Shown: in pieces, positions 33,372 through 41,941 of the stretch | How the letters are laid out: every line of letters begins with the position of its first letter | How positions within the stretch are numbered: the stretch's first letter is position 1 | From: Clostridiales bacterium | GTDB lineage: Bacteria > Bacillota > Clostridia > Oscillospirales > Oscillospiraceae | NCBI GenBank assembly: GCA_019423635.1 | Contig: JAHZBA010000006.1 | Span: 1 to 64,000 of the forward strand | Direction: 5' to 3' | DNA length: 64,000 nucleotides | Made by a program: the position numbers and the translations under genes | The notes under the pieces: generated by a model | The model's database searches: none | Seen by the model: only the letters and a program-made list of their open reading frames with translations | What the model was told of the DNA's origin: nothing

Positions 33372-33573
33372 GGAGTGTCCAAACGTGCAGTTTATCACGT
33401 TTGTATATTCATGAAATGCTGCTGTAGGGGCGGCTATCAGCCGCCCGTCTCCCTACGAATACCGGACCGCCCTTTAGAAGGACGGTCGATCCCCCCGCAC
33501 CGGTTCTCCCGCGGGACGGGCGGCTGATAGCCGCCCCTACAAAATATCTCCATATCTCCGAATCGGACACTCC
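33372..33573. repeat. MITE-like element, copy 2 (inverted)
   Basis: 202 bp bounded by perfect GGAGTGTCC/GGACACTCC termini. It has the same internal arms as copy 1 (GTAGGGGCGGCTATCAGCC and its complement) and a middle part absent from copy 1. It lies in a 488-bp gap. The rest of the gap (33574-33751) holds an AT-rich promoter region for the XRE gene with TATCAC/GTGATA half-sites. Confidence 0.75.
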
Positions 33574-33751
33574 CGGGCCGCTGCCCTGACCGAGCCTCTG
33601 GAAAAACGGGATGTGTCTGGGCGGTATATTTTTATTTCTTTTTTCGATACTACCAATAATATTATCACACTTTCCCAGGAAGTGCAATAAAAATATTATT
33701 TTTAGCTGAGGGTGATAAAAAACTATATACTTGACACACGAGGTGATGGCA

Positions 33752-34063
33752 ATGATTGGGGAGCGTCTGGCAGAGATCCGGAAGGATCACGGAGATACCC
33801 AGGCAACTCTGGCGGAGCAGTGCGGCGTGTCTCTGGCCACGGTGCGGGCGTGGGAGCAGGGAAAGAGTTCGCCCAGCCATGCCATGCTGGTTGCCATCTG
33901 CCGCCGCTACCACGTCTCCTCCGACTATCTGCTGGGGCTGTCCGATGTGGACCCCGCCTATGTCCAGCACCGGCGCGGGGAGAAATTCACGAAGGAGGAG
34001 CTGGCCGCGCTGAGGGACTACGAGGCGTATCTGCTCTGGAAAAAGACCAGAAGGGCGCCGTAA
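33752..34063 (+). CDS. XRE-family transcriptional regulator
   Basis: A 103-residue DNA-binding protein. Residues 1-62 are a Cro/C1-type helix-turn-helix: ERLAEIRKDHGDTQATLAEQ, then VSLATVRAWEQGKSSPSHAML, then YHVSSDYLLGLSD. The C-terminal 40 residues are charged and helical, perhaps for dimerization. GAGGTG 8 nt before the ATG at 33752 decides among three candidate starts. Half-sites in the AT-rich upstream region suggest autoregulation. No adjacent target gene is co-oriented. Confidence 0.85.
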   Translation: MIGERLAEIRKDHGDTQATLAEQCGVSLATVRAWEQGKSSPSHAMLVAICRRYHVSSDYLLGLSDVDPAYVQHRRGEKFTKEELAALRDYEAYLLWKKTRRAP

Positions 34064-34115
34064 CCCTCATGGCCCGCCGGGGCCGCGGAGGGCAGAATTT
34101 TCCCCCCTCTGAGAC

Positions 34116-34149
34116 AAAGAGACGGACAGCCGTGGCTGTCCGTCTCTTT
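34116..34149. terminator. Bidirectional terminator between XRE and aminotransferase genes
   Basis: A perfect 16-bp stem (34116-34131 with 34134-34149) begins with AAAG and ends with CTTTA, so it can serve both convergent transcripts. Confidence 0.8.
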
Positions 34150-34194
34150 AGTCATATGGAAACCCTCCGGCTTGCCGGGCACTCCGGAGGCGCA

Positions 34195-35445
34195 TCAGAC
34201 CGGATGCCGCTCCCGCAGGACCCGGAAGGCCTCGTCGGCTACGGCGATGGTCTCCGCAATGTCCTCGTCGGAGAGGGCGTAATTCAAAAAGTGGTTGTGG
34301 TGGGTGGTGAAGAACACGCCCCGCTTCACGCACTCGGCGATCCACTCCTGGTGGAGCATCAGGCTGGGGTCGTCCGCCAGACGCAGGTAGAAGAGGCTGG
34401 GCATTCCCGACACATGGAGATCGAACCCGTACTTCTCCCCGGCGGCCCGGAGGCCCTCGCCCACCTTGCGGCCCTTCTCGTCCAGAATCCTGGGCAGGTC
34501 CAGCCGCTTCATCTTCTCCAGACACGCAATGCCCGCGGCAAAGGGCACGGCGGAGAGCCAGTAGCTGCCCGTGTAGCTGATGCCGGAGACGGTGCCCTTC
34601 AAAAACTCCCTGCCGCAGAGGGCGGAGACATTGTAGCCGTTGGCCAGGGCCTTGCAGAAGCAGATGAGGTCCGCCTCAAAGCCGAAGAAGTGGTCGCTGC
34701 CCCGGAGGTCCAGCCGGAACCCTGCCCGCACGTCGTCGAGGATCAGCAGGGCACCGTTGTCGTCGCAGAGTCTGCGGACCTTCTGCCAGAAGCCCTCGGC
34801 GGGCAGCTCGTTGTCACAGAAGTTGCCGTGCATATAGGGCTGGCCGATGACGGCGGCGATCTCCCCCTTGTAGCGGTCAAAGAGCTCTCCCAGGGCGTCG
34901 GCGTCGTTCCAGTCCACGGTGAGGTTGTTGGCCACGTCCTCCTCCAGGATGCCGGCGTAGTCCTTCTTCTGGGCCCAGGCGTCCACGCCGTGGTAGTAGC
35001 CTTTAAAGAAGACGATCTTCTTGCGGCGGGTGTGGGCCCGGGCGGTCATGACGGCCAGGGTGGTCACGTCGCCGCCGTTCTTGGCGAAGAAGGCCCAGTC
35101 GGCACTGGCCACAGTGTCCACCAGCAGCTCTGCAAACTCGATCATCTTCGTGGAGGGCACCGTCACGCAGTCCTCCAGCTCCCGCTGGCGCCTCGCGGCC
35201 TCGTCCACGTCCGGGTCGCCGTAGCCCAGGATATTGGGGCCGTAGCCGCACATGTAGTCGATCATGCGGTTGCCGTCCAGATCCCAGAAATAGGACCCCT
35301 TGGCCCGCTGGGAAAACAGGGGCCAGGCCTCCACGGGGGTGTAGCAGCCCTCGGCGGGACCCTGGTGGCCGTAAATGCCGGAGGGAATCACTTTGCAGGC
35401 CCGGAGATAGGCCTCCCGGCTCTTGGAATAGTCATTGATGTGCAT
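34195..35445 (-). CDS. Class III PLP-dependent aminotransferase (glutamate-1-semialdehyde-aminomutase-like)
   Basis: 416 residues of fold type I. LFSQRAKGSYFWDLDGNRMIDY is the N-terminal signature. NGGDVTTLAVMTARAHTRRKK lies at the phosphate-binding turn, LLILDDVRAGFRL carries the Asp contacting the PLP ring nitrogen, and CFCKALANGYNVSAL holds the Schiff-base Lys. The sequence resembles the aminomutase branch more than omega-transaminases, but no haem pathway genes surround it and hemL identity is not supported. It lies 13 bp after an unknown conserved gene on the same strand; the two may act together. Confidence 0.85.
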   Translation of the reverse strand: MHINDYSKSREAYLRACKVIPSGIYGHQGPAEGCYTPVEAWPLFSQRAKGSYFWDLDGNRMIDYMCGYGPNILGYGDPDVDEAARRQRELEDCVTVPSTKMIEFAELLVDTVASADWAFFAKNGGDVTTLAVMTARAHTRRKKIVFFKGYYHGVDAWAQKKDYAGILEEDVANNLTVDWNDADALGELFDRYKGEIAAVIGQPYMHGNFCDNELPAEGFWQKVRRLCDDNGALLILDDVRAGFRLDLRGSDHFFGFEADLICFCKALANGYNVSALCGREFLKGTVSGISYTGSYWLSAVPFAAGIACLEKMKRLDLPRILDEKGRKVGEGLRAAGEKYGFDLHVSGMPSLFYLRLADDPSLMLHQEWIAECVKRGVFFTTHHNHFLNYALSDEDIAETIAVADEAFRVLRERHPV

Positions 35446-35458
35446 CCTTCTGCCCTCC

Positions 35459-36214
35459 TTACGCGAGATAGACCGCCACCCGGTCCAGAATGCGGTTGAT
35501 GTTGTCGATCTGGGAGATCATGCCGCCGATGCGGACCTGCCCCAATCCCACGGCGGCGATGGCGTTGAGCTTTCCGTCAAAGAGCTCCCGGGCCACGCGC
35601 ATGTCCTGAAACTCCATGTAGGAAAGGCAGTTCTCCGGCGGGCGGTGGAGGGCGAGGAGCCTGTGGTCCCGGCAGCACAGCGCCGCACCGGGGCCGTTTT
35701 GGATGGAGAGCTTCGCGATGCCGTCCACAATGCCGGCGGCGGAGCACTGGCCAATGGGGTCCTCATTGGCGATCTGCGCCACGGCCTCGGCGATGACGTG
35801 GAACATCAGCGTGGTGGAGATCCGGAAGAACTCCGGGTCCTCCAGGGCGCCGGGGGCCGGCCGCAGAAACTCCGTCAGCCGGTCCGTCAGCCTGGTGAAG
35901 GTGCCGGTCAAAAAGCCCACCTTGGTGATCCCCCTGCTGGGAATGGGCGTCACGGTGCCGTCCATCAGGCCGTTGAACCTGGCGCAGGTGGAAAAGGGCA
36001 GCTTCACCTGGCAGCGGTCCGTGCCCGGGGCCATGCGGCACCGGCCGCCGCCGAAAAAGAGGGTGGCGGAGGGCCCGCCCTTCACGGCGAATCCCACGGA
36101 GACGGAGGCGTCCTCAATCAGCCGGGCGGACGGTTTGTCCAGCTCGCAGAGATAGGGCAGGGCCCCCAGAATGGCAAAGAGGTTGAGATATGCCAGGGTC
36201 TTTTCATCTTTCAT
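35459..36214 (-). CDS. Conserved protein with SCP2-like C-terminal half
   Basis: A 251-residue soluble protein. The N-terminal half is a mixed domain (LFFGGGRCRMAPGTDRCQVKL). The C-terminal stretch CLSYMEFQDMRVARELFDGK, then AAVGLGQVRIGGM, then QIDNINRILDRV, looks like the SCP2/sterol-carrier fold in which small lipids are bound. The resemblance is by pattern only. It is the first gene of a pair with the class III aminotransferase. Its 298-bp upstream gap holds the divergent rimP promoter. Confidence 0.5.
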   Translation of the reverse strand: MKDEKTLAYLNLFAILGALPYLCELDKPSARLIEDASVSVGFAVKGGPSATLFFGGGRCRMAPGTDRCQVKLPFSTCARFNGLMDGTVTPIPSRGITKVGFLTGTFTRLTDRLTEFLRPAPGALEDPEFFRISTTLMFHVIAEAVAQIANEDPIGQCSAAGIVDGIAKLSIQNGPGAALCCRDHRLLALHRPPENCLSYMEFQDMRVARELFDGKLNAIAAVGLGQVRIGGMISQIDNINRILDRVAVYLA

Positions 36215-36334
36215 GGTGTTCCTCCCGTGAACCCCCGCCGCCGGCGGGAGTTGAATGAGACGATCATACCACGCCCCCGCCCCCGGCGCAAGGAAAATCT
36301 CCCGGAAAAAAGCTCCGGAACTTTGAAAAAAACC

Positions 36335-36363
36335 TTGCGCTTTCGGCGAACCTGTGGTATATT
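36335..36363 (+). promoter_or_regulatory. Promoter of the rimP-nusA-infB operon
   Basis: TTGCGC (36335-36340), a 17-bp spacer and TATATT (36358-36363) form a sigma-A-type promoter 150 bp before rimP, leaving room for a structured leader. Confidence 0.6.
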
Positions 36364-36390
36364 AAGTATGGTAGTAAAGGTAAAATGTCG

Positions 36391-36415
36391 GAGTGGACCA
36401 CGGTCCGCTCTTTTT
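36391..36415 (+). terminator. Attenuator-like terminator in the rimP leader
   Basis: A 9-bp stem (36391-36399 with 36402-36410, one G-U) followed by TTTTT lies between the promoter and rimP, with no gene in between. Unless read through, it would stop transcription of the whole operon about 100 nt upstream of rimP. As NusA is encoded downstream and modulates hairpin-dependent pausing and termination, feedback control is plausible. Confidence 0.6.
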
Positions 36416-36512
36416 GTTGGGCATTTTCCCCTTCTAAAAATTTACAAATTCAGGAAATTTCAGGCTGGCCGGGCGCCTTGGAACGTCCCGCCGGCCCCGA
36501 GGAGGCAGGGTT

Positions 36513-36974
36513 GTGAAGAAGATCACGGAGCTCACCGCCGAACTGGCCGCGCCGGCCATTGCAGAGGCCGGCTGTACGCTCTGGGACGTGGAGTACGTCA
36601 AGGAGGGCGGCACCTGGTATCTGCGGGTCCTTCTGGACAAACCCGGCGGCGTGGACATCCTGGACTGCGAGGCCGTGTCCCGGAAGCTCTCGGACCTCCT
36701 GGATGAGGCGGACCCCATCGAGGGCAGCTACACCCTGGAGGTGGGCTCCGCCGGGGCGGAGCGGGCACTGAAGCGCCCGTCGGATTTCCGGCAGTTTCTG
36801 GGCAGCCCCGTGCTGGTCAAGCTGTACCGGGCGGAGGCGGGCCGCAAGGAGTTCCCCGGCGTGCTGAGCGCCTATGACGAGCTCAGCGGGGACGTCACCG
36901 TCACGGTGGACGGCGGGGAGCGGACCTTTTCCAAAAAGGACCTCGCGCTGGTGCGGCTGCGGGTGGAGTTCTGA
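36513..36974 (+). CDS. rimP: Ribosome maturation factor RimP
   Basis: 153 residues, the usual length. The protein assists maturation of the 30S subunit. The N-terminal domain has GCTLWDVEYVKEGGTWYLRVLLD and DCEAVSRKLSDLLDE. The C-terminal SH3-like domain has YTLEVGSAGAERALKRPSDF and the following beta-barrel. The start is a GTG preceded by AGGAGGCAGG. It opens the operon, as in other Bacillota (B. subtilis ylxS). Confidence 0.95.
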   Translation: MKKITELTAELAAPAIAEAGCTLWDVEYVKEGGTWYLRVLLDKPGGVDILDCEAVSRKLSDLLDEADPIEGSYTLEVGSAGAERALKRPSDFRQFLGSPVLVKLYRAEAGRKEFPGVLSAYDELSGDVTVTVDGGERTFSKKDLALVRLRVEF

Positions 36975-37127
36975 CCGCCCCGTTCTTTTGCTCCCGGCGG
37001 AACGATCTGCCGGGCAGACCATGAAAAAACAGCTCCCTGCGGCTTCGCGGCAGGGGAAAAACGGCTCTGCGCAGCAATGCCGGAGCGCGCGGACACTGAA
37101 CACAAGGAGATAAAGGAGAATCGTGCC

Positions 37128-38306
37128 ATGAAAGGCAAGAAGAAGCAGAAGGAACCGGCGGGTATGAATCCCGCGGAGATTTTCGCCGCCCTGGCCCTGC
37201 TGGAAAAGGAGCGGGGCATCCCCCAGTCCTTCATGATGGAGAAGATCATCCAGGCCATCACCACCGCCTACAAGCGGGACCACGACGAGGTGGAAAACGT
37301 CATCGTGGATGTGGACGAGGAGCACCAGACTCTGCGGATGTTCGTCCAGAAGACCGTGGTGGACGAGGAGGACTATGTGGACCCCTCCAACGAGATGACG
37401 CTGGAGGAGGCCAAGGCCCTCTCCGCCAAGTACGAGATCGGCGACACGGTGAACATCCCCGTGGACAACACGGAATTCGGCCGCATCGCCGCCGGCAACG
37501 GCAAGCAGGTCATCATCCAGGGCCTGCGGGAGGCCGAGCGGGGCATGATCTACGACGAGTTCAACTCCAAGCAGCACGAGATTCTCACCGGTGTGGTGAC
37601 CCGGATCGACCCCCGCACCGGCGGCGTCTCCCTGCGGATCGGCACCGGCACGGAGTCCACCGAGGCGCTGTTGATGACCGGTGAGCAGGTCCCCGGCGAG
37701 GAGCTCACGGAGGGGATGCACGTCAAGGTCTACGTGGTGGACGTCCGCCGCTCCACCCGGGGCGCCCAGATTCTGATCTCCCGGACCCATCCGGGCCTTG
37801 TCAAGCGCCTCTTCGAGCTGGAGGTCCCCGAGATCTACGACGGCACCGTGGAGGTGCGCTCCATCGCCCGGGAGGCGGGCAGCCGCACCAAGATGGCCGT
37901 GTGGTCCAACGATGAGAACGTGGACCCCATCGGCGCCTGCGTGGGCCCCCGGGGCCAGCGGGTGGCCGGCATCGTGGAGGAGCTGCGGGGCGAGAAGATC
38001 GACATCATCAAGTGGAGCGAGGACCCTGCGGAGTTCATCGCCGCCGCCCTGGCCCCTGCCGACGTGCTGAGCGTGCAGATGGCGGAGGAGGGCAAGGCCT
38101 GCCGCTGCGTGGTGCCGGACGACCAGCTGAGCCTGGCCATCGGCAAGGAGGGCCAGAACGCCCGTCTCGCCGCCCGGCTGACGGGGTATAAGATTGACAT
38201 CAAGCCGGAGAGCTATCAGGAGCCGGAGGAGGACGAGGAGGAGAGCGTCTCCCCCCAGGAGCCCGGGCCTCTGGAGGGTACGGTTTCCCAGGAGGAATCC
38301 CTGTAA
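37128..38306 (+). CDS. nusA: Transcription termination/antitermination factor NusA
   Basis: 392 residues. The N-terminal RNA-polymerase-binding domain covers about residues 10-125, the S1 domain about 135-200 (HEILTGVVTRIDPRTGGVSLRI), and KH1 and KH2 follow, with VDPIGACVGPRGQRVAGI and LSLAIGKEGQNARLAARLTG. The acidic tail is typical of Bacillota NusA, which lacks the E. coli AR repeats. The frame is open upstream to 37077, but AAAGGAG 9 nt before the ATG at 37128 sets the start. It modulates pausing, intrinsic termination and rRNA antitermination. Confidence 0.95.
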   Translation: MKGKKKQKEPAGMNPAEIFAALALLEKERGIPQSFMMEKIIQAITTAYKRDHDEVENVIVDVDEEHQTLRMFVQKTVVDEEDYVDPSNEMTLEEAKALSAKYEIGDTVNIPVDNTEFGRIAAGNGKQVIIQGLREAERGMIYDEFNSKQHEILTGVVTRIDPRTGGVSLRIGTGTESTEALLMTGEQVPGEELTEGMHVKVYVVDVRRSTRGAQILISRTHPGLVKRLFELEVPEIYDGTVEVRSIAREAGSRTKMAVWSNDENVDPIGACVGPRGQRVAGIVEELRGEKIDIIKWSEDPAEFIAAALAPADVLSVQMAEEGKACRCVVPDDQLSLAIGKEGQNARLAARLTGYKIDIKPESYQEPEEDEEESVSPQEPGPLEGTVSQEESL

Positions 38307-38311
38307 ATTAG

Positions 38312-38431
38312 AAATTAGGAATGAGGAATGAGGAATTAGGAATTTTTGTCCGGCTGCCGGATGGAGACCGATTCCTCTCACTCGGGGAATCCCGTTTTCA
38401 ATTCCTAATTCCTAACTCCTAATTCCTAATT
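38312..38431. repeat. Palindromic AATTAGGAATT repeat between nusA and ylxR
   Basis: A left arm of repeated (A)ATTAGGAATGAGGA units (38312-38343) faces a right arm of TCCTAATTCCTAACTCC units (38400-38431), forming a long imperfect hairpin of about 30 bp inside the operon. A second element of the same kind lies between nrnA and truB. Confidence 0.8.
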
Positions 38432-38454
38432 GAACGGAAAGGCGGCTGACAAAC

Positions 38455-38736
38455 GTGCCGAAAGTGAAAAAAATTCCCCAGCGGCAGTGCGTGGGCTGCC
38501 GGGTGATGAAGGACAAAAAGGCCCTCCTGCGGGTGGTCAAATCCCCGGAGGGGACCGTCAGCCTGGATTTTGGCGGCAAGAAGCCGGGGCGGGGCGCCTA
38601 TGTGTGCCACGACGTGGCCTGCCTGAAAAAGGCCCGGAAAAGCCGGGCCCTGGAGCGGGCCTTTGAGACCGCCATCCCCCCGGAGGTCTACGACGCCATG
38701 GAGGCGGAACTGGGAGGCGCGGATGGACAGTCATAA
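38455..38736 (+). CDS. ylxR: YlxR/RnpM-family RNA-binding protein
   Basis: A 93-residue protein. The signature GRGAYVCHDVACLKKA and the N-terminal QRQCVGCRVMKDKKALLRVV identify the YlxR family (DUF448), recently described in Bacillota as an RNase P modulator (RnpM). The start is a GTG at 38455. It overlaps ylxQ by 14 bp. Its position between nusA and infB is conserved from Bacillus to Clostridia. Confidence 0.92.
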   Translation: MPKVKKIPQRQCVGCRVMKDKKALLRVVKSPEGTVSLDFGGKKPGRGAYVCHDVACLKKARKSRALERAFETAIPPEVYDAMEAELGGADGQS

Positions 38737-39379
38737 CATATTGTCCCTGCTGGGGCTGGCCCTGCGGGGCGGCAACCTGGCGGTGGGAGAGGAGCCGGTG
38801 GAGGCCGCGGCCAGGGCCAAAGACGCCCGGGTGCTGCTGCTGGCCTCCGACGCGGCGGAGAATACCCGCCGCCGGGTGGAGCACTTTGCCGAGGCCGGAC
38901 AGTGCCTGTGGCTGCGGCTCCCCTTCTCCAAGGCGGAGCTGGGGCGGGCCCTGGGAAGGACCTCCGCGGCGGTGGCGGCGGTGACGGACATCGGCCTTGC
39001 CAACGCCCTGGCCAGGAAACTGGCGGATCTGGACCCGACGCTCTACGGCGAGGCCGCCCGGCGTCTGGACCTCAAGGCCCGGCGGGCCGCCCAGAGGCGG
39101 GCGGAGCAGCAGGCCCATGAGAAGAATCTCCGCGCCGGAAAGCGGCGGCTGAAAAAGCCCCCGCCGGTGAAGGCGGCAGAGGCGCCGCCCAGAGACGGGC
39201 GGCGGAGCGCGCCGGCCTCCCAATCCCGGACGGCTAAAACGCCAAACCAGTCCCGGACCGCCCGGGGCGCGGGGCCGGCCCGGCACCAGCGCGCCGGAGG
39301 CGGCCGGCCCAATCCCTACGCCCACAGCCGGCCGGTGAAAAAGGGCAAGGGCTCCTTCCGCAGGCGGGAGGACACGTAA
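38723..39379 (+). CDS. ylxQ: L7Ae-family RNA-binding protein YlxQ with long basic tail
   Basis: A 218-residue protein. Residues 1-100 are the L7Ae/L30e fold (ILSLLGLALRGGNLAVGEEPVEA, LLLASDAAENTRRRV, AVTDIGLANALA). The remaining 115 residues are an Arg/Lys/Pro/Ala-rich, probably disordered tail, about twice the family's usual length of about 100. GGGAGG precedes the ATG at 38723, which overlaps ylxR. It is probably a kink-turn RNA or ribosome-associated protein. Confidence 0.88.
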   Translation: MDSHNILSLLGLALRGGNLAVGEEPVEAAARAKDARVLLLASDAAENTRRRVEHFAEAGQCLWLRLPFSKAELGRALGRTSAAVAAVTDIGLANALARKLADLDPTLYGEAARRLDLKARRAAQRRAEQQAHEKNLRAGKRRLKKPPPVKAAEAPPRDGRRSAPASQSRTAKTPNQSRTARGAGPARHQRAGGGRPNPYAHSRPVKKGKGSFRRREDT

Positions 39380-39424
39380 TGAAAAATTCCCAGCCTCCGG
39401 GTTGGAGCAAACGAGGTGTTTTGA

Positions 39425-41818
39425 TTGGCTATTGAGAAATACAGAGTCCACGAGGTGGCAAAGGATTTCGGTCTGCCCACCAAGACGATCACCGAGATTT
39501 TGACGAAGTACGCCGCGGCGCCCAAGAATCACATGCAGGTTCTCAGCGACCACGAGCTGTCTGTCATCTTCGACTATCTGACCCAGCACAACCAGGTGTC
39601 CGGGATTCAGGTGATCTTTGCGGACACATACAGGGAAGAGCCCAAAAAGGAAGCCGAGCCCGCCGCACCGGCGGCTCAGGCCAAGGCGGAGGCGCCGGCC
39701 CAGCCCCAGAGCGCCCAGACCGCGCCCCAGGGCGGGAAGAATCCCCCCCAGAAGCCCGCCGCGCAGCCCCAGCCGGCCAAGGGCGGCGAAACGCCCAAGG
39801 CGCAGCCTGTGGTGCAGCAGCCCGTCAGCCGGGTGCCTCAGAAGAAGATCGTGGACACCCGCAAGGGCGGCGATGTGAACCTGAGCAAGTACGACGAGCG
39901 GCTGGAGACCCTGGGCGGCCAGCGGGGCGAGCGGATGCAGCAGCGGGGCGGCAAGGAGAAGTTCCGCAGCAACAGCCAGCGCCGGGGCGGCCCCGCCTTC
40001 TCCAACAAGCGCCGCCAGGACGAGGCGGAAAAGATGCGCCGTCTCCAGCTGGAGATCGCCAAGAAGGCCCCCCTCAAAGTCCAGATCCCCGATGAGATCA
40101 GTGTGGGAGAGCTGGCCAGCCGCATGAAGAAGACCGGCGCGGAGGTGGTCAAGTGCCTGATGAAGAACGGCGTCATGGCCTCCCTCAGCCAGCTGATCGA
40201 CTACGACACCGCCGCCTTCGTGGCGGAGGAGATGGGCTGCAAGGTGGAAAAAGAGGTGGTGGTCACCATTGAGGAAAAGCTCATCGACACCGCCGAAGAC
40301 CGCCCCGAGGACCTGGTGCCCCGGGCGCCGGTGGTGGTGGTCATGGGCCACGTGGACCACGGCAAGACCTCTTTGCTGGACACCATCCGCAACACCTCCG
40401 TGGCCGCCGGAGAGGCCGGCGGCATCACCCAGCACATCGGCGCCTATCAGGTCCAGGTGAACGGCAAGCCCGTCACCTTCCTGGATACGCCGGGCCATGA
40501 GGCCTTCACCTCCATGCGGGCCCGGGGCGCCATGATTACGGACATCGCCATCCTGATGGTGGCCGCGGACGACGGCATCATGCCCCAGACCATCGAGTCC
40601 ATCAACCACGCCAAGGCGGCGGGCATCCCCATCATCGTGGCCGTCAACAAGATCGACAAGGAAAACGCCAATCCGGACCGGGTGATGCAGCAGCTGACGG
40701 AGCACGGCCTGGTGCCCGAGGAGTGGGGCGGCGAGACCATCTGCTGCAAGGTCTCCGCCAAGAAGAACATCGGCATTGACAACCTGCTGGAGAACCTGGT
40801 GCTCCTGGCGGAGATCCAGGAGCTGAAGGCCAACCCCAACCGGGCGGGCCAGGGCACCGTCATCGAGGCCCGTCTGGACAAGGGCCGGGGCCCCGTGGCC
40901 ACACTCCTGGTGCAAAACGGCACGCTGAAGCAGGGCGACATCATCATCGCCGGCACCGCCGTGGGCCGGGTCCGCACCATGCTGGACTTCAAGGGCAACC
41001 GCCTCACAGAGGCCGGCCCCTCCGTCCCCGTGGAGATCGCCGGACTCTCCGAGGCCCCGGAGGCGGGCAGTCCCTTCTTCGCCGTGGCCGATGAGCGCAT
41101 GGCAAGGGAGCTGGTGGAGCAGCGCAAGGCGGAGGCCCGGGCCAAGGCCGCCGCGCCGGTGCAGAAGGTCTCCCTGGAGAACCTCTTCGACCAGATCCAG
41201 GCCGGGGAGCGCAAGGAGCTGGCCCTCATCGTCAAGGCGGACGTCCAGGGCAGCGTGGAGGCGGTGAAGGCCTCTCTGGAGAAGCTCTCCAACGACGAGG
41301 TGAACGTGAGGGTGATCCACGGCGGCGTGGGCGCCATCAACGAGTCCGACGTGATGCTGGCCGCCTCCTCCAATGCCATCATCGTGGGCTTCAACGTCCG
41401 CCCCGACGCCGCGGCCCGGGACGGCGCGGCGCGGCAGAACGTGGATATGCGGATGTACCGGGTGATCTACGACTGCATCGACGAGATCGAGGCGGCCATG
41501 AAGGGAATGCTGGCCCCCAAGTACCGGGAGGTGGTCCTGGGCCACGCGGAGGTCCGCCAGACCTACAAGGTCTCCGGCGTCGGCACCGTGGCCGGCTGCT
41601 ACGTCCAGGACGGCAAGATCGTCCGGGCCTGCTCCGTGCGGGTGGTCCGGGACGGCATCGTGATTCACGAGGGAAGCCTGGCATCCTTGAAGCGGTTCAA
41701 GGACGACGCCAGAGAGGTGGCGGAGAACTACGAATGCGGCATGACCGTGGAGAAGTTCAACGACATCAAAGAAGGCGACATCATTGAAGGATATACCATG
41801 GAGGAGATTCCCCGATAA
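39425..41818 (+). CDS. infB: Translation initiation factor IF-2
   Basis: 797 residues. The start is a TTG with GAGGTG 9 nt upstream, giving the family N-terminus AIEKYRVHEVAKDF. Residues about 70-200 are a Pro/Ala/Gln-rich linker. The G domain has GHVDHGKTSLLD (G1), DTPGHEAF (G3) and VNKIDKEN (G4). Domains II, III and IV follow, with the Cys-rich domain ending in KYREVVLGHAEVRQTYK. It positions initiator tRNA on the 30S subunit. The rare TTG start may limit its expression. Confidence 0.97.
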   Translation: MAIEKYRVHEVAKDFGLPTKTITEILTKYAAAPKNHMQVLSDHELSVIFDYLTQHNQVSGIQVIFADTYREEPKKEAEPAAPAAQAKAEAPAQPQSAQTAPQGGKNPPQKPAAQPQPAKGGETPKAQPVVQQPVSRVPQKKIVDTRKGGDVNLSKYDERLETLGGQRGERMQQRGGKEKFRSNSQRRGGPAFSNKRRQDEAEKMRRLQLEIAKKAPLKVQIPDEISVGELASRMKKTGAEVVKCLMKNGVMASLSQLIDYDTAAFVAEEMGCKVEKEVVVTIEEKLIDTAEDRPEDLVPRAPVVVVMGHVDHGKTSLLDTIRNTSVAAGEAGGITQHIGAYQVQVNGKPVTFLDTPGHEAFTSMRARGAMITDIAILMVAADDGIMPQTIESINHAKAAGIPIIVAVNKIDKENANPDRVMQQLTEHGLVPEEWGGETICCKVSAKKNIGIDNLLENLVLLAEIQELKANPNRAGQGTVIEARLDKGRGPVATLLVQNGTLKQGDIIIAGTAVGRVRTMLDFKGNRLTEAGPSVPVEIAGLSEAPEAGSPFFAVADERMARELVEQRKAEARAKAAAPVQKVSLENLFDQIQAGERKELALIVKADVQGSVEAVKASLEKLSNDEVNVRVIHGGVGAINESDVMLAASSNAIIVGFNVRPDAAARDGAARQNVDMRMYRVIYDCIDEIEAAMKGMLAPKYREVVLGHAEVRQTYKVSGVGTVAGCYVQDGKIVRACSVRVVRDGIVIHEGSLASLKRFKDDAREVAENYECGMTVEKFNDIKEGDIIEGYTMEEIPR

Positions 41819-41830
41819 GGCACACAATAA

Positions 41831-41859
41831 GGGCGGCGGCATAGCCGCCGCCCCTTTTT
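41831..41859 (+). terminator. Intrinsic terminator between infB and rbfA
   Basis: A 9-bp all-GC stem (41831-41839 with 41845-41853) is followed by CTTTTTC. It would separate the rimP-infB half of the locus from rbfA-ribF or reduce expression of the latter. Confidence 0.8.
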
Positions 41860-41941
41860 CTTCAGTTTCTTCCCGGAAGCCGGCCCGGAAGCCGGCTTCC
41901 ATTCCCTGCGCAAACCGGCGCAAAAAAGGAGGCGCTCCCTT

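Noticed and set aside
33712..35499. Open frame of about 595 codons on the plus strand
   Set aside because: It overlaps the XRE gene in another frame and is antisense to the aminotransferase; no motif or ribosome site.
38312..38431. CRISPR array
   Set aside because: The repeats are AATTAGGA units in two facing arms without unique spacers; no cas genes occur in the window.
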